Notes under the pieces: generated by a model | Told to the model about the DNA's origin: nothing | The model's database searches: none | What the model saw: the letters and a program-made list of their open reading frames with translations, nothing else | Position numbers and translations under genes: made by a program | Source of the DNA: CANKHA01 sp034668825 | GTDB taxonomy: Bacteria > Pseudomonadota > Alphaproteobacteria > Rhizobiales > Xanthobacteraceae | DNA length: 50,274 nucleotides | Direction: 5' to 3' | Assembly (NCBI GenBank): GCA_034668825.1 | Contig: JAXDOR010000210.1 | Span: forward strand, 1 to 50,274 | In this document: piece after piece, positions 16,401 through 24,757 of the stretch | Layout: every line of letters begins with the position of its first letter | Position numbering within the stretch: the first letter of the stretch is position 1

Positions 16401-18242
16401 GTGCGTATTCTCGGCCTTTCCGCCTACTACCACGACAGCGCCGCGGCGCTGGTCGTCGATGGAAAAATTTGCGCCGCCGCGCAAGAAGAACGCTTCACGC
16501 GTAAAAAACACGACGCGCGCTTTCCCGAGAACGCGGTGGCCTATTGTCTGGACGAGGCGGGCATCAAGCTCGGCGACGTCGATTTCGTCGCTTTCTACGA
16601 CAAGCCGTTCCTGAAATTCGAGCGGTTGCTGGAAACCTACCTGACCTTCGCGCCGCGTGGATTCAGTTCCTTCAAGATGGCGCTGCCGATCTGGATCCGC
16701 GAAAAGCTTTTTCAGAAGGATCTCCTGTGCAAGGAGCTAAAACGCCTCGCGCCGGATGTGCGCTGGGCTGATCGGCTGCTTTTCACCGAACATCACCAGA
16801 GTCACGCCGCCAGCGCCTTCTACCCGTCGCCATTCGAGGAGGCCGTGGTGCTCACCATGGATGGCGTCGGCGAGTGGACCACCACATCGGTGGCGATCGG
16901 CCGCGGCAATCGCCTCGACATGATGCGCGAGCTGCATTTTCCGCACTCGCTCGGCCTGCTCTATTCCGCGTTTACCTATTACACCGGCTTCCGCGTCAAC
17001 TCCGGCGAATACAAAGTGATGGGACTGGCGCCCTATGGCGACCCCAAATACGTCGACCTCATTCTCGAAAAACTCATGGATCTGAAAGAGGACGGCACCT
17101 TTCGTCTGGACCAATCCTACTTCGATTATTGCACCGGGCTGACGATGACGAACCGAAAGTTCGCCGCCTTGTTCGGCGGGCCGCCGCGCAATCCGGAAAC
17201 CGAAAGGCTTACCCAGCGCCACATGGACTTGGCTGCCTCCATTCAGGTCGTCACCGAGGAAGTGGTGCTGCGTCTCGCCCGCTCGTTGGCGCGGGAAACC
17301 GGAATGAAGAATCTCTGTCTTGCCGGCGGCGTGGCGCTCAACTGCGTCGCCAACGGCAAGGTTCTGCGCGACGGCGCGTTCGAGAATATTTGGATTCAGC
17401 CCGCGGCGGGCGACGCCGGCGGCGCGCTGGGCGCGGCACTGCAGGCCTATTATCTGGAAACAGGCAGCGAGCGGCCAAAGCCGAATAGCGGCGGCGATGG
17501 CATGGCCGGGTCTTATTTAGGTCCGGTCTTTGGCCAGCACGATATCGAACAGCGCCTGACAGCCGCTGGAGCGCGCTATTCGGTGCTGTCGCAGGACGAC
17601 GCCACGCAAGCGACTGCGCGCGCGTTAGCTGACGGCAAGGCGGTCGGCTGGTTTCAGGGGCGGATGGAATTCGGCCCGCGAGCGCTGGGCGGGCGATCGA
17701 TCTTGGGCGATGCGCGCTCGCCGACCATGCAGAAGCTTCTCAATCTCAAAGTCAAATACCGCGAATCCTTCCGGCCTTTCGCCCCCTCGGTATTGCGCGA
17801 GGACGTCAGCGACTGGTTCGAGCTCGACGGCGACTCGCCCTATATGCTGCTCGTCGCCGATGTGGCCAAGCAACATCGGCGCACCATGACCAACGCGGAA
17901 CAGGCGCTGTTCGGGATCGAAAAGCTCAACGTCGCACGCTCGTCGATTCCGGCGGTGACTCATGTGGATTATTCCGCCCGGATACAGACTGTGCACGCGG
18001 ACACCAATCCGCGTTACCACGCACTCATCAGCAAGTTCAAAGACATGACCGGATGCCCGGTCATCGTGAATACGAGCTTCAATGTACGCGGCGAGCCGAT
18101 TGTCGGCACGCCGGAGGATGCATTTCGCTGTTTCATGGGCACTGAGATCGAGGCGCTCTCAATCGGCAATTGTTATCTGGAAAAAGCCGACCAAGATCCC
18201 GCGAAAAAGCTGGATTACAGCGACACCTTCGAACTCGATTGA
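16401..18242 (+). CDS. NodU/CmcH/SxtI-type O-carbamoyltransferase
   Basis: This 613-residue enzyme family transfers a carbamoyl group from carbamoyl phosphate, via carbamoyl-adenylate, to a hydroxyl group. The N-terminal Kae1-like domain (about 1-350) contains H131-H132-Q-S-H135 and Asp154 in MDGVGEW, corresponding to the metal-binding residues of the family. The C-terminal YrdC-like domain (about 400-595) holds GRMEFGPRALGGRSILGDAR, YRESFRPFAPSV and NTSFNVRGEPIVGTPEDA. The start is GTG 16401. Nothing nearby suggests nodulation factors, and the SxtJ/DUF5989 partners point to the sxtIJK-like subgroup. The acceptor is probably a cell-surface glycan or secreted metabolite; the EPS locus 5 kb away is a possible but unproven customer. 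Confidence 0.93.
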   Translation: MRILGLSAYYHDSAAALVVDGKICAAAQEERFTRKKHDARFPENAVAYCLDEAGIKLGDVDFVAFYDKPFLKFERLLETYLTFAPRGFSSFKMALPIWIREKLFQKDLLCKELKRLAPDVRWADRLLFTEHHQSHAASAFYPSPFEEAVVLTMDGVGEWTTTSVAIGRGNRLDMMRELHFPHSLGLLYSAFTYYTGFRVNSGEYKVMGLAPYGDPKYVDLILEKLMDLKEDGTFRLDQSYFDYCTGLTMTNRKFAALFGGPPRNPETERLTQRHMDLAASIQVVTEEVVLRLARSLARETGMKNLCLAGGVALNCVANGKVLRDGAFENIWIQPAAGDAGGALGAALQAYYLETGSERPKPNSGGDGMAGSYLGPVFGQHDIEQRLTAAGARYSVLSQDDATQATARALADGKAVGWFQGRMEFGPRALGGRSILGDARSPTMQKLLNLKVKYRESFRPFAPSVLREDVSDWFELDGDSPYMLLVADVAKQHRRTMTNAEQALFGIEKLNVARSSIPAVTHVDYSARIQTVHADTNPRYHALISKFKDMTGCPVIVNTSFNVRGEPIVGTPEDAFRCFMGTEIEALSIGNCYLEKADQDPAKKLDYSDTFELD

Positions 18243-18314
18243 GATAGTTCACCTCGCCTGCCCTTTCGCTTGCGCTCGTGCGCCCCTATGTTGGGCGTCC
18301 ACCGAGACACGCCA

Positions 18315-18896
18315 ATGAATCACGACAGTTATCCCGACAGCTATATCCGCGGCATCCTCAACACCGTAAAGACCATGGCCATGGTCGGCATTTCGCCGAA
18401 GGACAATCGGCCGAGCTATTTTGCTTTCAAATATCTGCAAGAACGCGGCTATCGCATGATCCCGGTCAATCCGGGTCAAGCCGGCAAGGAAATTCTCGGC
18501 CAGAAAGTCTATGCGAAGCTCTCCGAAATTCCCGAACCGATCGATATGGTCGATATCTTCCGCGCCTCGCAATATGCACTACCGATCGTCGACGAGGCGC
18601 TCACGCTGACACCGCGGCCGCAGGTGATCTGGATGCAGCTCACCGTTCGCAACGACGAGGCGGCGGCGAAGGCGGAAGCGGCGGGTCTCAAGGTGGTGAT
18701 GAACCGCTGCCCGAAGATCGAATATGGCCGCCTGTCGTCGGAAATCTCCTGGATGGGCGTCAATTCCCGGACGCTGACCTCGAAAAAGGCTCAACTTCTC
18801 GGAAAAGGCGTGCAGCGCATGTCGCTTAACCGCATCACCAGCGCCGGAGGCACGACGGACGCGACCGACCGGGCGCAGAAGGACGAGGGGCATTGA
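18315..18896 (+). CDS. CoA-binding domain protein (YccU-like)
   Basis: The 193-residue product is a single Rossmann CoA-binding domain (CoA_binding_2). It opens with MAMVGISPKDNRPSYFAFKYLQERGYRMIPVNPG and continues with the EIPEPIDMVDIFR and IWMQLTVRNDEAA blocks. It lacks the ligase domains of succinyl-CoA synthetase. Proteins of this type bind CoA, but their role is not well defined. The frame extends upstream, but ATG 18315 gives a standard-length protein. It lies 72 bases after the carbamoyltransferase on the same strand and may be co-transcribed. The C-terminal tail after residue 175 is low-complexity. Confidence 0.87.
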   Translation: MNHDSYPDSYIRGILNTVKTMAMVGISPKDNRPSYFAFKYLQERGYRMIPVNPGQAGKEILGQKVYAKLSEIPEPIDMVDIFRASQYALPIVDEALTLTPRPQVIWMQLTVRNDEAAAKAEAAGLKVVMNRCPKIEYGRLSSEISWMGVNSRTLTSKKAQLLGKGVQRMSLNRITSAGGTTDATDRAQKDEGH

Positions 18897-18963
18897 TATT
18901 CCGTGCGACTCCTGCTGCCTTGCCGCGTTGCATGTGCTGTCGGCCTCGGAGTAAACTATTACA

Positions 18964-19176
18964 ATGAAACAGTCCGCCGTATCCCGCAGTTCGGAGATTA
19001 TGGGTGGCGCTCCGGTATTCAACGGCACCCGAATTCCGGTGCAGACGCTGCTCGATTACCTCGAAGCGGGCGAGTCGATTGATGAATTTCTCGAAGGCTT
19101 TCCCTCGGTGACGCGGGAGCAGGTCATCGCTTTCCTGGAGGAAGCGAAAGATCGTCTTATTGAATCAGTATCGTGA
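18964..19176 (+). CDS. DUF433 antitoxin-like protein
   Basis: This 70-residue protein matches DUF433, a small winged-helix family found as the antitoxin partner of PIN-like toxins. The diagnostic stretch is GGAPVFNGTRIPVQTLLDYL followed by the acidic helix LEAGESIDEFLEGFPSVTREQVIAFLEEA. The gene ends inside the first codon region of the next frame, whose GTG overlaps its TGA. It would neutralise the downstream protein and probably bind its own promoter; no operator was identified. Confidence 0.86.
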   Translation: MKQSAVSRSSEIMGGAPVFNGTRIPVQTLLDYLEAGESIDEFLEGFPSVTREQVIAFLEEAKDRLIESVS

Positions 19177-19496
19177 AAGTTCTGCTTGACGAGTGCGTCG
19201 ATTGGCGACTCTCCCGCGAGATTGTCGGCCATGAGGTCAAAACCGCTCGCCAAATGGGATGGGCTACCATCAAAAATGGTGAATTGCTGACGCTGGCGTC
19301 AGAACATTTTGATGTATTTGTCACGGTAGATCGAAATCTATCCTTTCAACAGAACCTTGGTCCGTTGTCGATCGCGGTCGTTGTCCTTCAGGCTAAAACC
19401 AACCGGCTGGCCGATCTCAAGGCCCTTGTCCCGAACCTCTTGGCCGCGATCAAATCCGCGCAGCCGGGAATCGCTAGGTTGGTCGACAGCCTGTGA
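19173..19496 (+). CDS. DUF5615 PIN-like toxin
   Basis: The 107-residue product begins MKVLLDECVDWRLSREI, typical of the DUF5615/Mut7-C-like PIN fold, with Asp7 and Glu8 at the expected metal-binding site and a second acidic site in FVTVDRNLSF. Such proteins are predicted RNases of VapC-like toxin-antitoxin pairs. Translation starts at GTG 19173, which overlaps the antitoxin stop codon (GTGA), so synthesis is coupled to the antitoxin. The pair stands alone between two unrelated genes, as is common for mobile TA modules. Confidence 0.85.
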   Translation: MKVLLDECVDWRLSREIVGHEVKTARQMGWATIKNGELLTLASEHFDVFVTVDRNLSFQQNLGPLSIAVVVLQAKTNRLADLKALVPNLLAAIKSAQPGIARLVDSL

Positions 19497-19584
19497 GCTA
19501 TGCCTCCCTTGACGTGCTCCGGGCGTCCGATAAACCAACGAACGATCCGGCGCCGCCAAGCCGGATAATATAAGGACGGGCGTC

Positions 19585-20868
19585 ATGACCGACCGCATTC
19601 CGGGTTTTTCCACCCTTGCCATCCATGCCGGCGCGCAGCCCGATCCCACCACCGGCGCGCGCGCGACACCGATCTACCAAACGACGTCCTTTGTGTTCGA
19701 CGACGTCGACCACGCAGCCTCTTTGTTCGGCCTGCAGACCTTCGGCAACATCTATAGCCGCATCGGCAACCCAACGAATGCGGTGTTGGAAGAGCGCATC
19801 GCCGCACTCGAAGGCGGCACCGCGGGCCTGGCCATCGCTTCCGGACACGCCGCCCAGGTCATCGTGATGCATACCTTGATGCGACCGGGCGACGAGTTTG
19901 TCGCGTCGAAGAAGCTCTATGGCGGCTCCATCAACCAGTTCAATCACGCCTTCAAGAATTTTGGATGGAACGTAGTCTGGGCCGACCCCGACGATATCTC
20001 CTCGTTCGAGCGCGCGGTGTCGCCGAAAACCAAGGCGATCTTCGTGGAGTCGATCGCCAATCCCGGCGGCGTCGTCACCGACATCGAAGCGGTGGCCAGC
20101 ATTGCCAAGCGCGCCGGTGTTCCGCTCATCGTCGATAACACGTTGGCCACTCCCTATCTGTGCAAGCCAATCGATCACGGCGCCGACATTGTCGTGCATT
20201 CGCTGACGAAATTCCTTGGCGGCCACGGCAACTCCATCGGCGGCATGATCGTCGACGGCGGCACTTTCAACTGGTCACGTGAGGGCCGTTATCCGATGCT
20301 GTCAGAGCCACGGCCGGAATATAACGGCATGGTGCTGCACGAGACTTTCGGCAATTTCGCCTTCGCCATCGCCTGCCGGGTGTTGGGTTTGCGCGACATC
20401 GGGCCGGCGCTGTCGCCCTTCAATGCCTTCTTGATCCTTACCGGTGTGGAGACGCTGCCGCTGCGGATGCAGCGCCATTGCGAGAATACGCAAGCGGTGG
20501 CGGAATGGCTGGTCAAGCACAGTAAAGTCGCCTGGGTGAGCTATGCGGGACTGGCGACCGACCGCTATCACGCGCTGGCGCAGAAATATTGCCCGAAGGG
20601 CGCGGGTGCCGTGCTTACCTTCGGGCTCAAGGGCGGCTACGACGCCGGCGTCAAGCTCGTCTCCAACGTGAAGCTCTTTTCCCACCTTGCCAATATCGGA
20701 GACACCCGCTCGCTCATCATCCATCCCGCTTCGACCACCCATCGGCAACTCTCCGATGCCCAGAAGGTGCAAGCCGGTGCCGGCCCCGACGTGGTGCGGC
20801 TCTCCGTAGGGCTTGAGGATAAGGAAGATATCATCGAGGACTTGGAGCAGGCATTGGCCGCGGCATAA
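19585..20868 (+). CDS. metY: O-acetylhomoserine sulfhydrylase (MetY-type, PLP-dependent)
   Basis: This Cys/Met metabolism PLP enzyme makes homocysteine from an acylated homoserine and sulfide. The 427-residue length and the segments STLAIHAGAQPDPTTGA and IYSRIGNPTNAVLEERIAALEGG are typical of the MetY branch. The PLP lysine is Lys209 in HSLTKFLGGHG, with Asp184 in IVDNT pairing with the pyridine nitrogen. The closing block NIGDTRSLIIHPASTTH is intact. An O-succinylhomoserine preference (MetZ-like) cannot be excluded from sequence alone. No SAM riboswitch was seen in the 88 bases upstream. Confidence 0.93.
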   Translation: MTDRIPGFSTLAIHAGAQPDPTTGARATPIYQTTSFVFDDVDHAASLFGLQTFGNIYSRIGNPTNAVLEERIAALEGGTAGLAIASGHAAQVIVMHTLMRPGDEFVASKKLYGGSINQFNHAFKNFGWNVVWADPDDISSFERAVSPKTKAIFVESIANPGGVVTDIEAVASIAKRAGVPLIVDNTLATPYLCKPIDHGADIVVHSLTKFLGGHGNSIGGMIVDGGTFNWSREGRYPMLSEPRPEYNGMVLHETFGNFAFAIACRVLGLRDIGPALSPFNAFLILTGVETLPLRMQRHCENTQAVAEWLVKHSKVAWVSYAGLATDRYHALAQKYCPKGAGAVLTFGLKGGYDAGVKLVSNVKLFSHLANIGDTRSLIIHPASTTHRQLSDAQKVQAGAGPDVVRLSVGLEDKEDIIEDLEQALAAA

Positions 20869-20883
20869 GCAGTGCGACCGAGA

Positions 20884-20897
20884 ACGAACACGTTCGT
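20884..20897. promoter_or_regulatory. Short palindrome upstream of the phosphoesterase gene
   Basis: ACGAAC and GTTCGT are perfect inverted repeats around a 2-base centre. They lie 15 bases after the metY stop and 60 bases before the phosphoesterase start. It could be an operator. It is not the alphaproteobacterial SOS box, whose direct GTTC repeats have 7-base spacing. Confidence 0.25.
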
Positions 20898-20957
20898 AGA
20901 ACTGTCATGGAATGATCCTAGGCTGAGCTTCGTCTTCAAGACTGCTAAGGAAAATCC

Positions 20958-22355
20958 ATGACTTGCTTTGGCTTCAAGACGCCCGCGAGTTTTAGCCGCT
21001 GCGCGGTTGCCGCGATCGCCCTCATCAATCTCGCCTTCGGCGCCGCGGCCTTCGCGCAGGACCTTCCCAAAGCACCGCTTGGCCTGGATAAGATCAACCA
21101 CATCATCGTGATCTATCTGGAAAATCGCAGCTTCGATAACCTCTATGGGCTGTTCCCTGGCGCCAACGGCGTCGCGAACGCCGGCGATGCCGCCAAACAA
21201 GTCGATAAGAACGGCAAGCCCTACGACAAGCTGCCGCCCGCGCTGAATACCAACCTTAGGCCCCCCGCCGTCGACGCGCGGTTCCCATCCGACTTGGCAA
21301 ACGCGCCGTTTCGCAGCGAAGCTTATGCCGGATTGCACGAGACAACGGGCGATCTCCTGCATCGCTTCTATCAGGAGCAATTGCAGATCAACGGCGGCAA
21401 GATGAACAAGTTCGTCGCCTGGTCGGATGCCGGCGGTTTGGTCATGAGCACCTATGACGGCTCGACAATGCCGTTGTGGGACTATGCGGAGCGTTATGTG
21501 CTGATGGATAATTTTTTTCATGCCGCGTTCGGCGGCTCATTCCTCAATCACTTCTGGCTCGTTTGCGCCTGCTCGCCGACTTATAAGGACGCGCCACCGA
21601 AGCTCGTGGCCCAGCTTAATGCCGGCGGCGCTCTGTTAAAGGACGCGGCGGTGACACCGGATGGCTATGCGGTCAACACGATGCAGCCGCGCCAGGGGCC
21701 GCATGCTGCCAACATTACCGATCCCGCCCAACTGCTGCCGCTGCAGGATATGCCGACTATCGGCGACCGGCTGTCCGAGAAAGGCGTCACCTGGGCTTGG
21801 TATTCAGGCGGCTGGAACGATGCGGTCGCGGGCAAGCCGGACCCACTGTTTCAGTTCCATCATCAAGCCTTTGCCTTCTTCCGAAATACGGCGAACGGCA
21901 CGCCAGGCGCGAAGGAGCATCTGAAGGACGAACTTGATTTGGTTGCTGGCATTGAGAAGGGCGAATTGCCGCAAGTCGTGTTCTTCAAGCCCGCCGGCGA
22001 GGACAACGAGCATCCCGGCTATGCCAGCGTGCTTGCCGGCGAACGCCACACCGCCGATCTCATCAAGATGATCGAGCGCAGCCCGCTATGGAAGGATACG
22101 GCGATCATCATCGCTTATGACGAGAATGGCGGGTTGTGGGACCATGTCGCTCCGCCGAAGATCGATCGTTGGGGACCGGGTACACGCGTGCCGGCGCTGG
22201 TGATCTCGCCTTTCGCTAAAAAGGGTTTCATCGACCACACGCAGTACGACACGACGTCTATTCTGAAACTGATCGAGGCGCGCTTCGGTCTTGCCCCGCT
22301 CGGCACCCGCGATGCCGCTACGAACGACATGACCAATGCGTTCGAGCTGAATTGA
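20958..22355 (+). CDS. Secreted phosphoesterase of the phospholipase C / acid phosphatase family
   Basis: The 465-residue protein has a signal peptide (hydrophobic 15-30, predicted cleavage after Ala33 in AFA-QD). The mature part is a PF04185 phosphoesterase. The metal-binding motif ENRSFDNLYG begins at Glu55, and later signature blocks are FKPAGEDNEHPGYAS and IIIAYDENGGLWDHVAPP. Family members are bacterial phospholipases C and AcpA-like acid phosphatases; the substrate cannot be told from sequence. It is expected in the periplasm or outside the cell. It converges with the heme A synthase gene, with only 9 bases between the stops. Confidence 0.9.
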   Translation: MTCFGFKTPASFSRCAVAAIALINLAFGAAAFAQDLPKAPLGLDKINHIIVIYLENRSFDNLYGLFPGANGVANAGDAAKQVDKNGKPYDKLPPALNTNLRPPAVDARFPSDLANAPFRSEAYAGLHETTGDLLHRFYQEQLQINGGKMNKFVAWSDAGGLVMSTYDGSTMPLWDYAERYVLMDNFFHAAFGGSFLNHFWLVCACSPTYKDAPPKLVAQLNAGGALLKDAAVTPDGYAVNTMQPRQGPHAANITDPAQLLPLQDMPTIGDRLSEKGVTWAWYSGGWNDAVAGKPDPLFQFHHQAFAFFRNTANGTPGAKEHLKDELDLVAGIEKGELPQVVFFKPAGEDNEHPGYASVLAGERHTADLIKMIERSPLWKDTAIIIAYDENGGLWDHVAPPKIDRWGPGTRVPALVISPFAKKGFIDHTQYDTTSILKLIEARFGLAPLGTRDAATNDMTNAFELN

Positions 22356-22364
22356 CCTTCGCGA

Positions 22365-23444
22365 TTATCTCGGCTCTGACGCGGCGACTGCAACTACATC
22401 ACCGGCGCGACGTGCCTCCAGCCGCTGCGCATGCAGAGTGGCAATCGTCAGCACGACCAGCGCCATTGCTTGGTGCGCCAGCGCCAGCGAGAGCGGCGCC
22501 TGATAGAGTAACGTGAGAATGCCGAGGTTGGCCTGGATCGTGATGGCACCCGCAAGCAGGAGCGCATTGGCGAACACACGGCCACGCGCGCAACGCGCCG
22601 CATCTATGGCATACAGAATTGCCGCAAGCCACAACGCATAAGCCATCATGCGATGATCGAATTGCACGGTGAGCGCGTTTTCAAAAAAATTGCGCCACGG
22701 CGGCTCGTTGAACAACAGCCGTGATCCTTCCGGTATAAAATTGCCGTCGATCAGCGGCCAAGTATTATAGACAAGCCCCGCGTCCAGACCCGCCACCAAT
22801 GCACCGAGATAAATCTGAACCAGCACCATAAGGAGAATAGCGGCGGCGCTGATGCTGAGACGGCGCGGCGCCTGCAGCGGAGCGCGGGGGGATAATCGTT
22901 GCGCCGTCCATAACAGCGCAACGTAAATCAGGCATGCCAAGGTCAGATGAAATGCCAGACGGTATTGCGAGACGCTGACGCGCTCAGCGAGACCGGAGGC
23001 AACCATCCACCATCCCACCGCGCCCTGGAATGCGCCGAGCGCAAAAATGATCCACAGCCGCGGCCGCAACCGCGGTTCAATCCAGCCGCGCCACAGGAAC
23101 CAGAGGAACGGCAGCAAGAACGCCGCGCCGATCACCCGGCCAAGAAAGCGGTGTGCCCATTCCCACCAGAAGATGGTCTTGAACTCATCCAAGCTCATGC
23201 CGCGGTTGAGTTGCTGATACTGCGGGATAGCCTTGTATTTCTCGAACTCGGCTACCCATTCATTGTCGGTAAGCGGCGGCAGCGCACCCGCGACCGGCTT
23301 CCATTCCACAATCGACAGCCCGGATTCCGTGAGCCGCGTCGCTCCGCCCACCAGGACCATGATGAACACGAGCGCAGCCACAGCGAGCAGCCACAGCCGT
23401 ATCGCGCGGCGGCGAAGGTCGATATCCGGAGATACAAAGTTCAT
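22365..23444 (-). CDS. ctaA: Heme A synthase (COX15/CtaA)
   Basis: Heme A synthase oxidises the C8 methyl of heme O to make heme A for aa3-type cytochrome oxidase. The product has eight hydrophobic helices in two four-helix halves with the heme-ligand histidines (WWEWAHRFLGR, FHLTLACL, FDHRMMAYALW, LAHQAMALVVL). The diagnostic N-terminal VGGATRLTESGLSIVEWKPV is present. The reading frame runs upstream to 23555, but ATG 23444 gives the family N-terminus just before the first helix (359 residues); ATG 23483 is the alternative. No good ribosome binding site is visible for either. No other oxidase assembly genes are present. Confidence 0.92.
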   Translation of the reverse strand: MNFVSPDIDLRRRAIRLWLLAVAALVFIMVLVGGATRLTESGLSIVEWKPVAGALPPLTDNEWVAEFEKYKAIPQYQQLNRGMSLDEFKTIFWWEWAHRFLGRVIGAAFLLPFLWFLWRGWIEPRLRPRLWIIFALGAFQGAVGWWMVASGLAERVSVSQYRLAFHLTLACLIYVALLWTAQRLSPRAPLQAPRRLSISAAAILLMVLVQIYLGALVAGLDAGLVYNTWPLIDGNFIPEGSRLLFNEPPWRNFFENALTVQFDHRMMAYALWLAAILYAIDAARCARGRVFANALLLAGAITIQANLGILTLLYQAPLSLALAHQAMALVVLTIATLHAQRLEARRAGDVVAVAASEPR

Positions 23445-23521
23445 GAGACGCAGGATCGCTCGCGGTGGGAGACCGCCGGACATATAGAGCGTTTTCTGCC
23501 GAAGTGAAATTCGCCTGCGGC

Positions 23522-24580
23522 TTATGCTGCGTTGACGGGGCGGAAACCGTTCCACATCGCGGTGGCGGCGCCCGACATCAGCACCCGCACATAGCGCATC
23601 CGCTGGTACTCGCCGTTGAGCGAAATTCTCGGCAGTGCGGTGAGGTGCTGTTGATGCTGGGGAAAGATTACGCCTGGCCGGGTCGTCACCGCGGTCTTGA
23701 AGCCAAGCTCTGCGGCGAGGCGGAACTCGCGCGGCCCGGCGGAGGTTTTGTCGCCGACCGGATAGGCAAGATGCTGCGGCCTGACGCCAAGCGAGGCTTC
23801 AATCACCGACCTGCTCATCTCCATTTCCGAACGCGCGGCCTTTTCGCTCGTTTTCTTCAACATCACGTGATTGACCGTATGCGCGCCGATGGTGACCAGC
23901 GGATCGGCCGCCAGGATCGTCAACTCGTCCCAGGTCATGCACAATTCATCGCAGAACGCGGCGATGTCCACCTGATGACGCGCGCTCAGATCACGAATGA
24001 CGTGGCGTAGCTCCTCTTCGGTGTCGAGACGGCGCAGCCAGTCATACAGCGAGGCATACACCAGCCGCTTCTCCTCTACGGTGCGGCAGCCGAAGCGTTG
24101 ATCTTTGCCGCCAATCACGAGGCCAATGCGCTGGTTCCTGGCGACCACCGCCTCCAGCGCGAGCCACCAGAGCTCTCCAAGCCGATCCGGGAAACTCGTC
24201 GGGATATAAAGCGTGAAAGGAATGTCGTGCTGCTTGAGGATCGGATAGGCCCAGTTCAGCGTATCGCGATATCCGTCGTCGATGGTGACGCAGACGAAGC
24301 GGCGGCCTGAATAGCCTTCGCTCAATCGACGATGCATTTCATCGAGCGTGATGATGTCGAGCTGCGAGCGGCGTAAACGCTGGGCGACTTTCTCGAGAAA
24401 GCCCGGAGTCACTTCCAGCAATCGATTTGGCTGAAAACGGTCCGGTCGTGGCGGGCGGACGTGATGCAGTGTCAGGATCATGCCGACGCCGCCCAAGAAG
24501 GGCCGCAACATCGCGTGCGCGCCGCTAAAATACAGCGCCTCCATTCCCGTGCGGATAATGCGGTTCTTCAGGCCGGCCAA
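23522..24580 (-). CDS. Polysaccharide deacetylase (NodB-homology, CE4)
   Basis: The 352-residue protein is a carbohydrate esterase 4 domain. The first metal/catalytic motif is VTIDDGYRD, and the second is GAHTVNHVML (His pair). A later block LAYPVGDKTSAG follows. The N-terminus contains MILTLHHVRPPRPDRF, typical of deacetylases found in exopolysaccharide loci. No signal peptide is obvious, so it may act on a lipid-linked or cytoplasmic precursor. It lies at the left border of the EPS region, 77 bases upstream of ctaA on the same strand and divergent from the acetyltransferase. The likely target is an N- or O-acetylated sugar of the polymer. Confidence 0.9.
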   Translation of the reverse strand: MAGLKNRIIRTGMEALYFSGAHAMLRPFLGGVGMILTLHHVRPPRPDRFQPNRLLEVTPGFLEKVAQRLRRSQLDIITLDEMHRRLSEGYSGRRFVCVTIDDGYRDTLNWAYPILKQHDIPFTLYIPTSFPDRLGELWWLALEAVVARNQRIGLVIGGKDQRFGCRTVEEKRLVYASLYDWLRRLDTEEELRHVIRDLSARHQVDIAAFCDELCMTWDELTILAADPLVTIGAHTVNHVMLKKTSEKAARSEMEMSRSVIEASLGVRPQHLAYPVGDKTSAGPREFRLAAELGFKTAVTTRPGVIFPQHQQHLTALPRISLNGEYQRMRYVRVLMSGAATAMWNGFRPVNAA

Positions 24581-24757
24581 GGTCGTCCCCGCGAAGTCAA
24601 AACGAAGCTGCGCCTAATCGTCGCCATACGCCGATGGATCGGACGTCAACACGTATTGGAATACGCCCGGATGGTTGAAAACCAATGAAAATGCAAAGGA
24701 ATATCCGCCGCGTCACAAAGGCCGCAGGGCGGCACCAACACTTTGTTGAGATTCCCT

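Noticed and set aside
16401..18242. Nodulation gene nodU
   Set aside because: The enzyme family includes NodU, but no nod genes or nod box occur nearby, and the SxtJ/DUF5989 partners indicate a different subgroup.
19497..19584. SAM-II riboswitch before metY
   Set aside because: The pseudoknot sequences expected of SAM-II are not visible in this 88-base gap.
20884..20897. SOS (LexA) box
   Set aside because: GAAC and GTTC are present as an inverted pair, but alphaproteobacterial LexA uses direct GTTC repeats with 7-base spacing, which is not found here.
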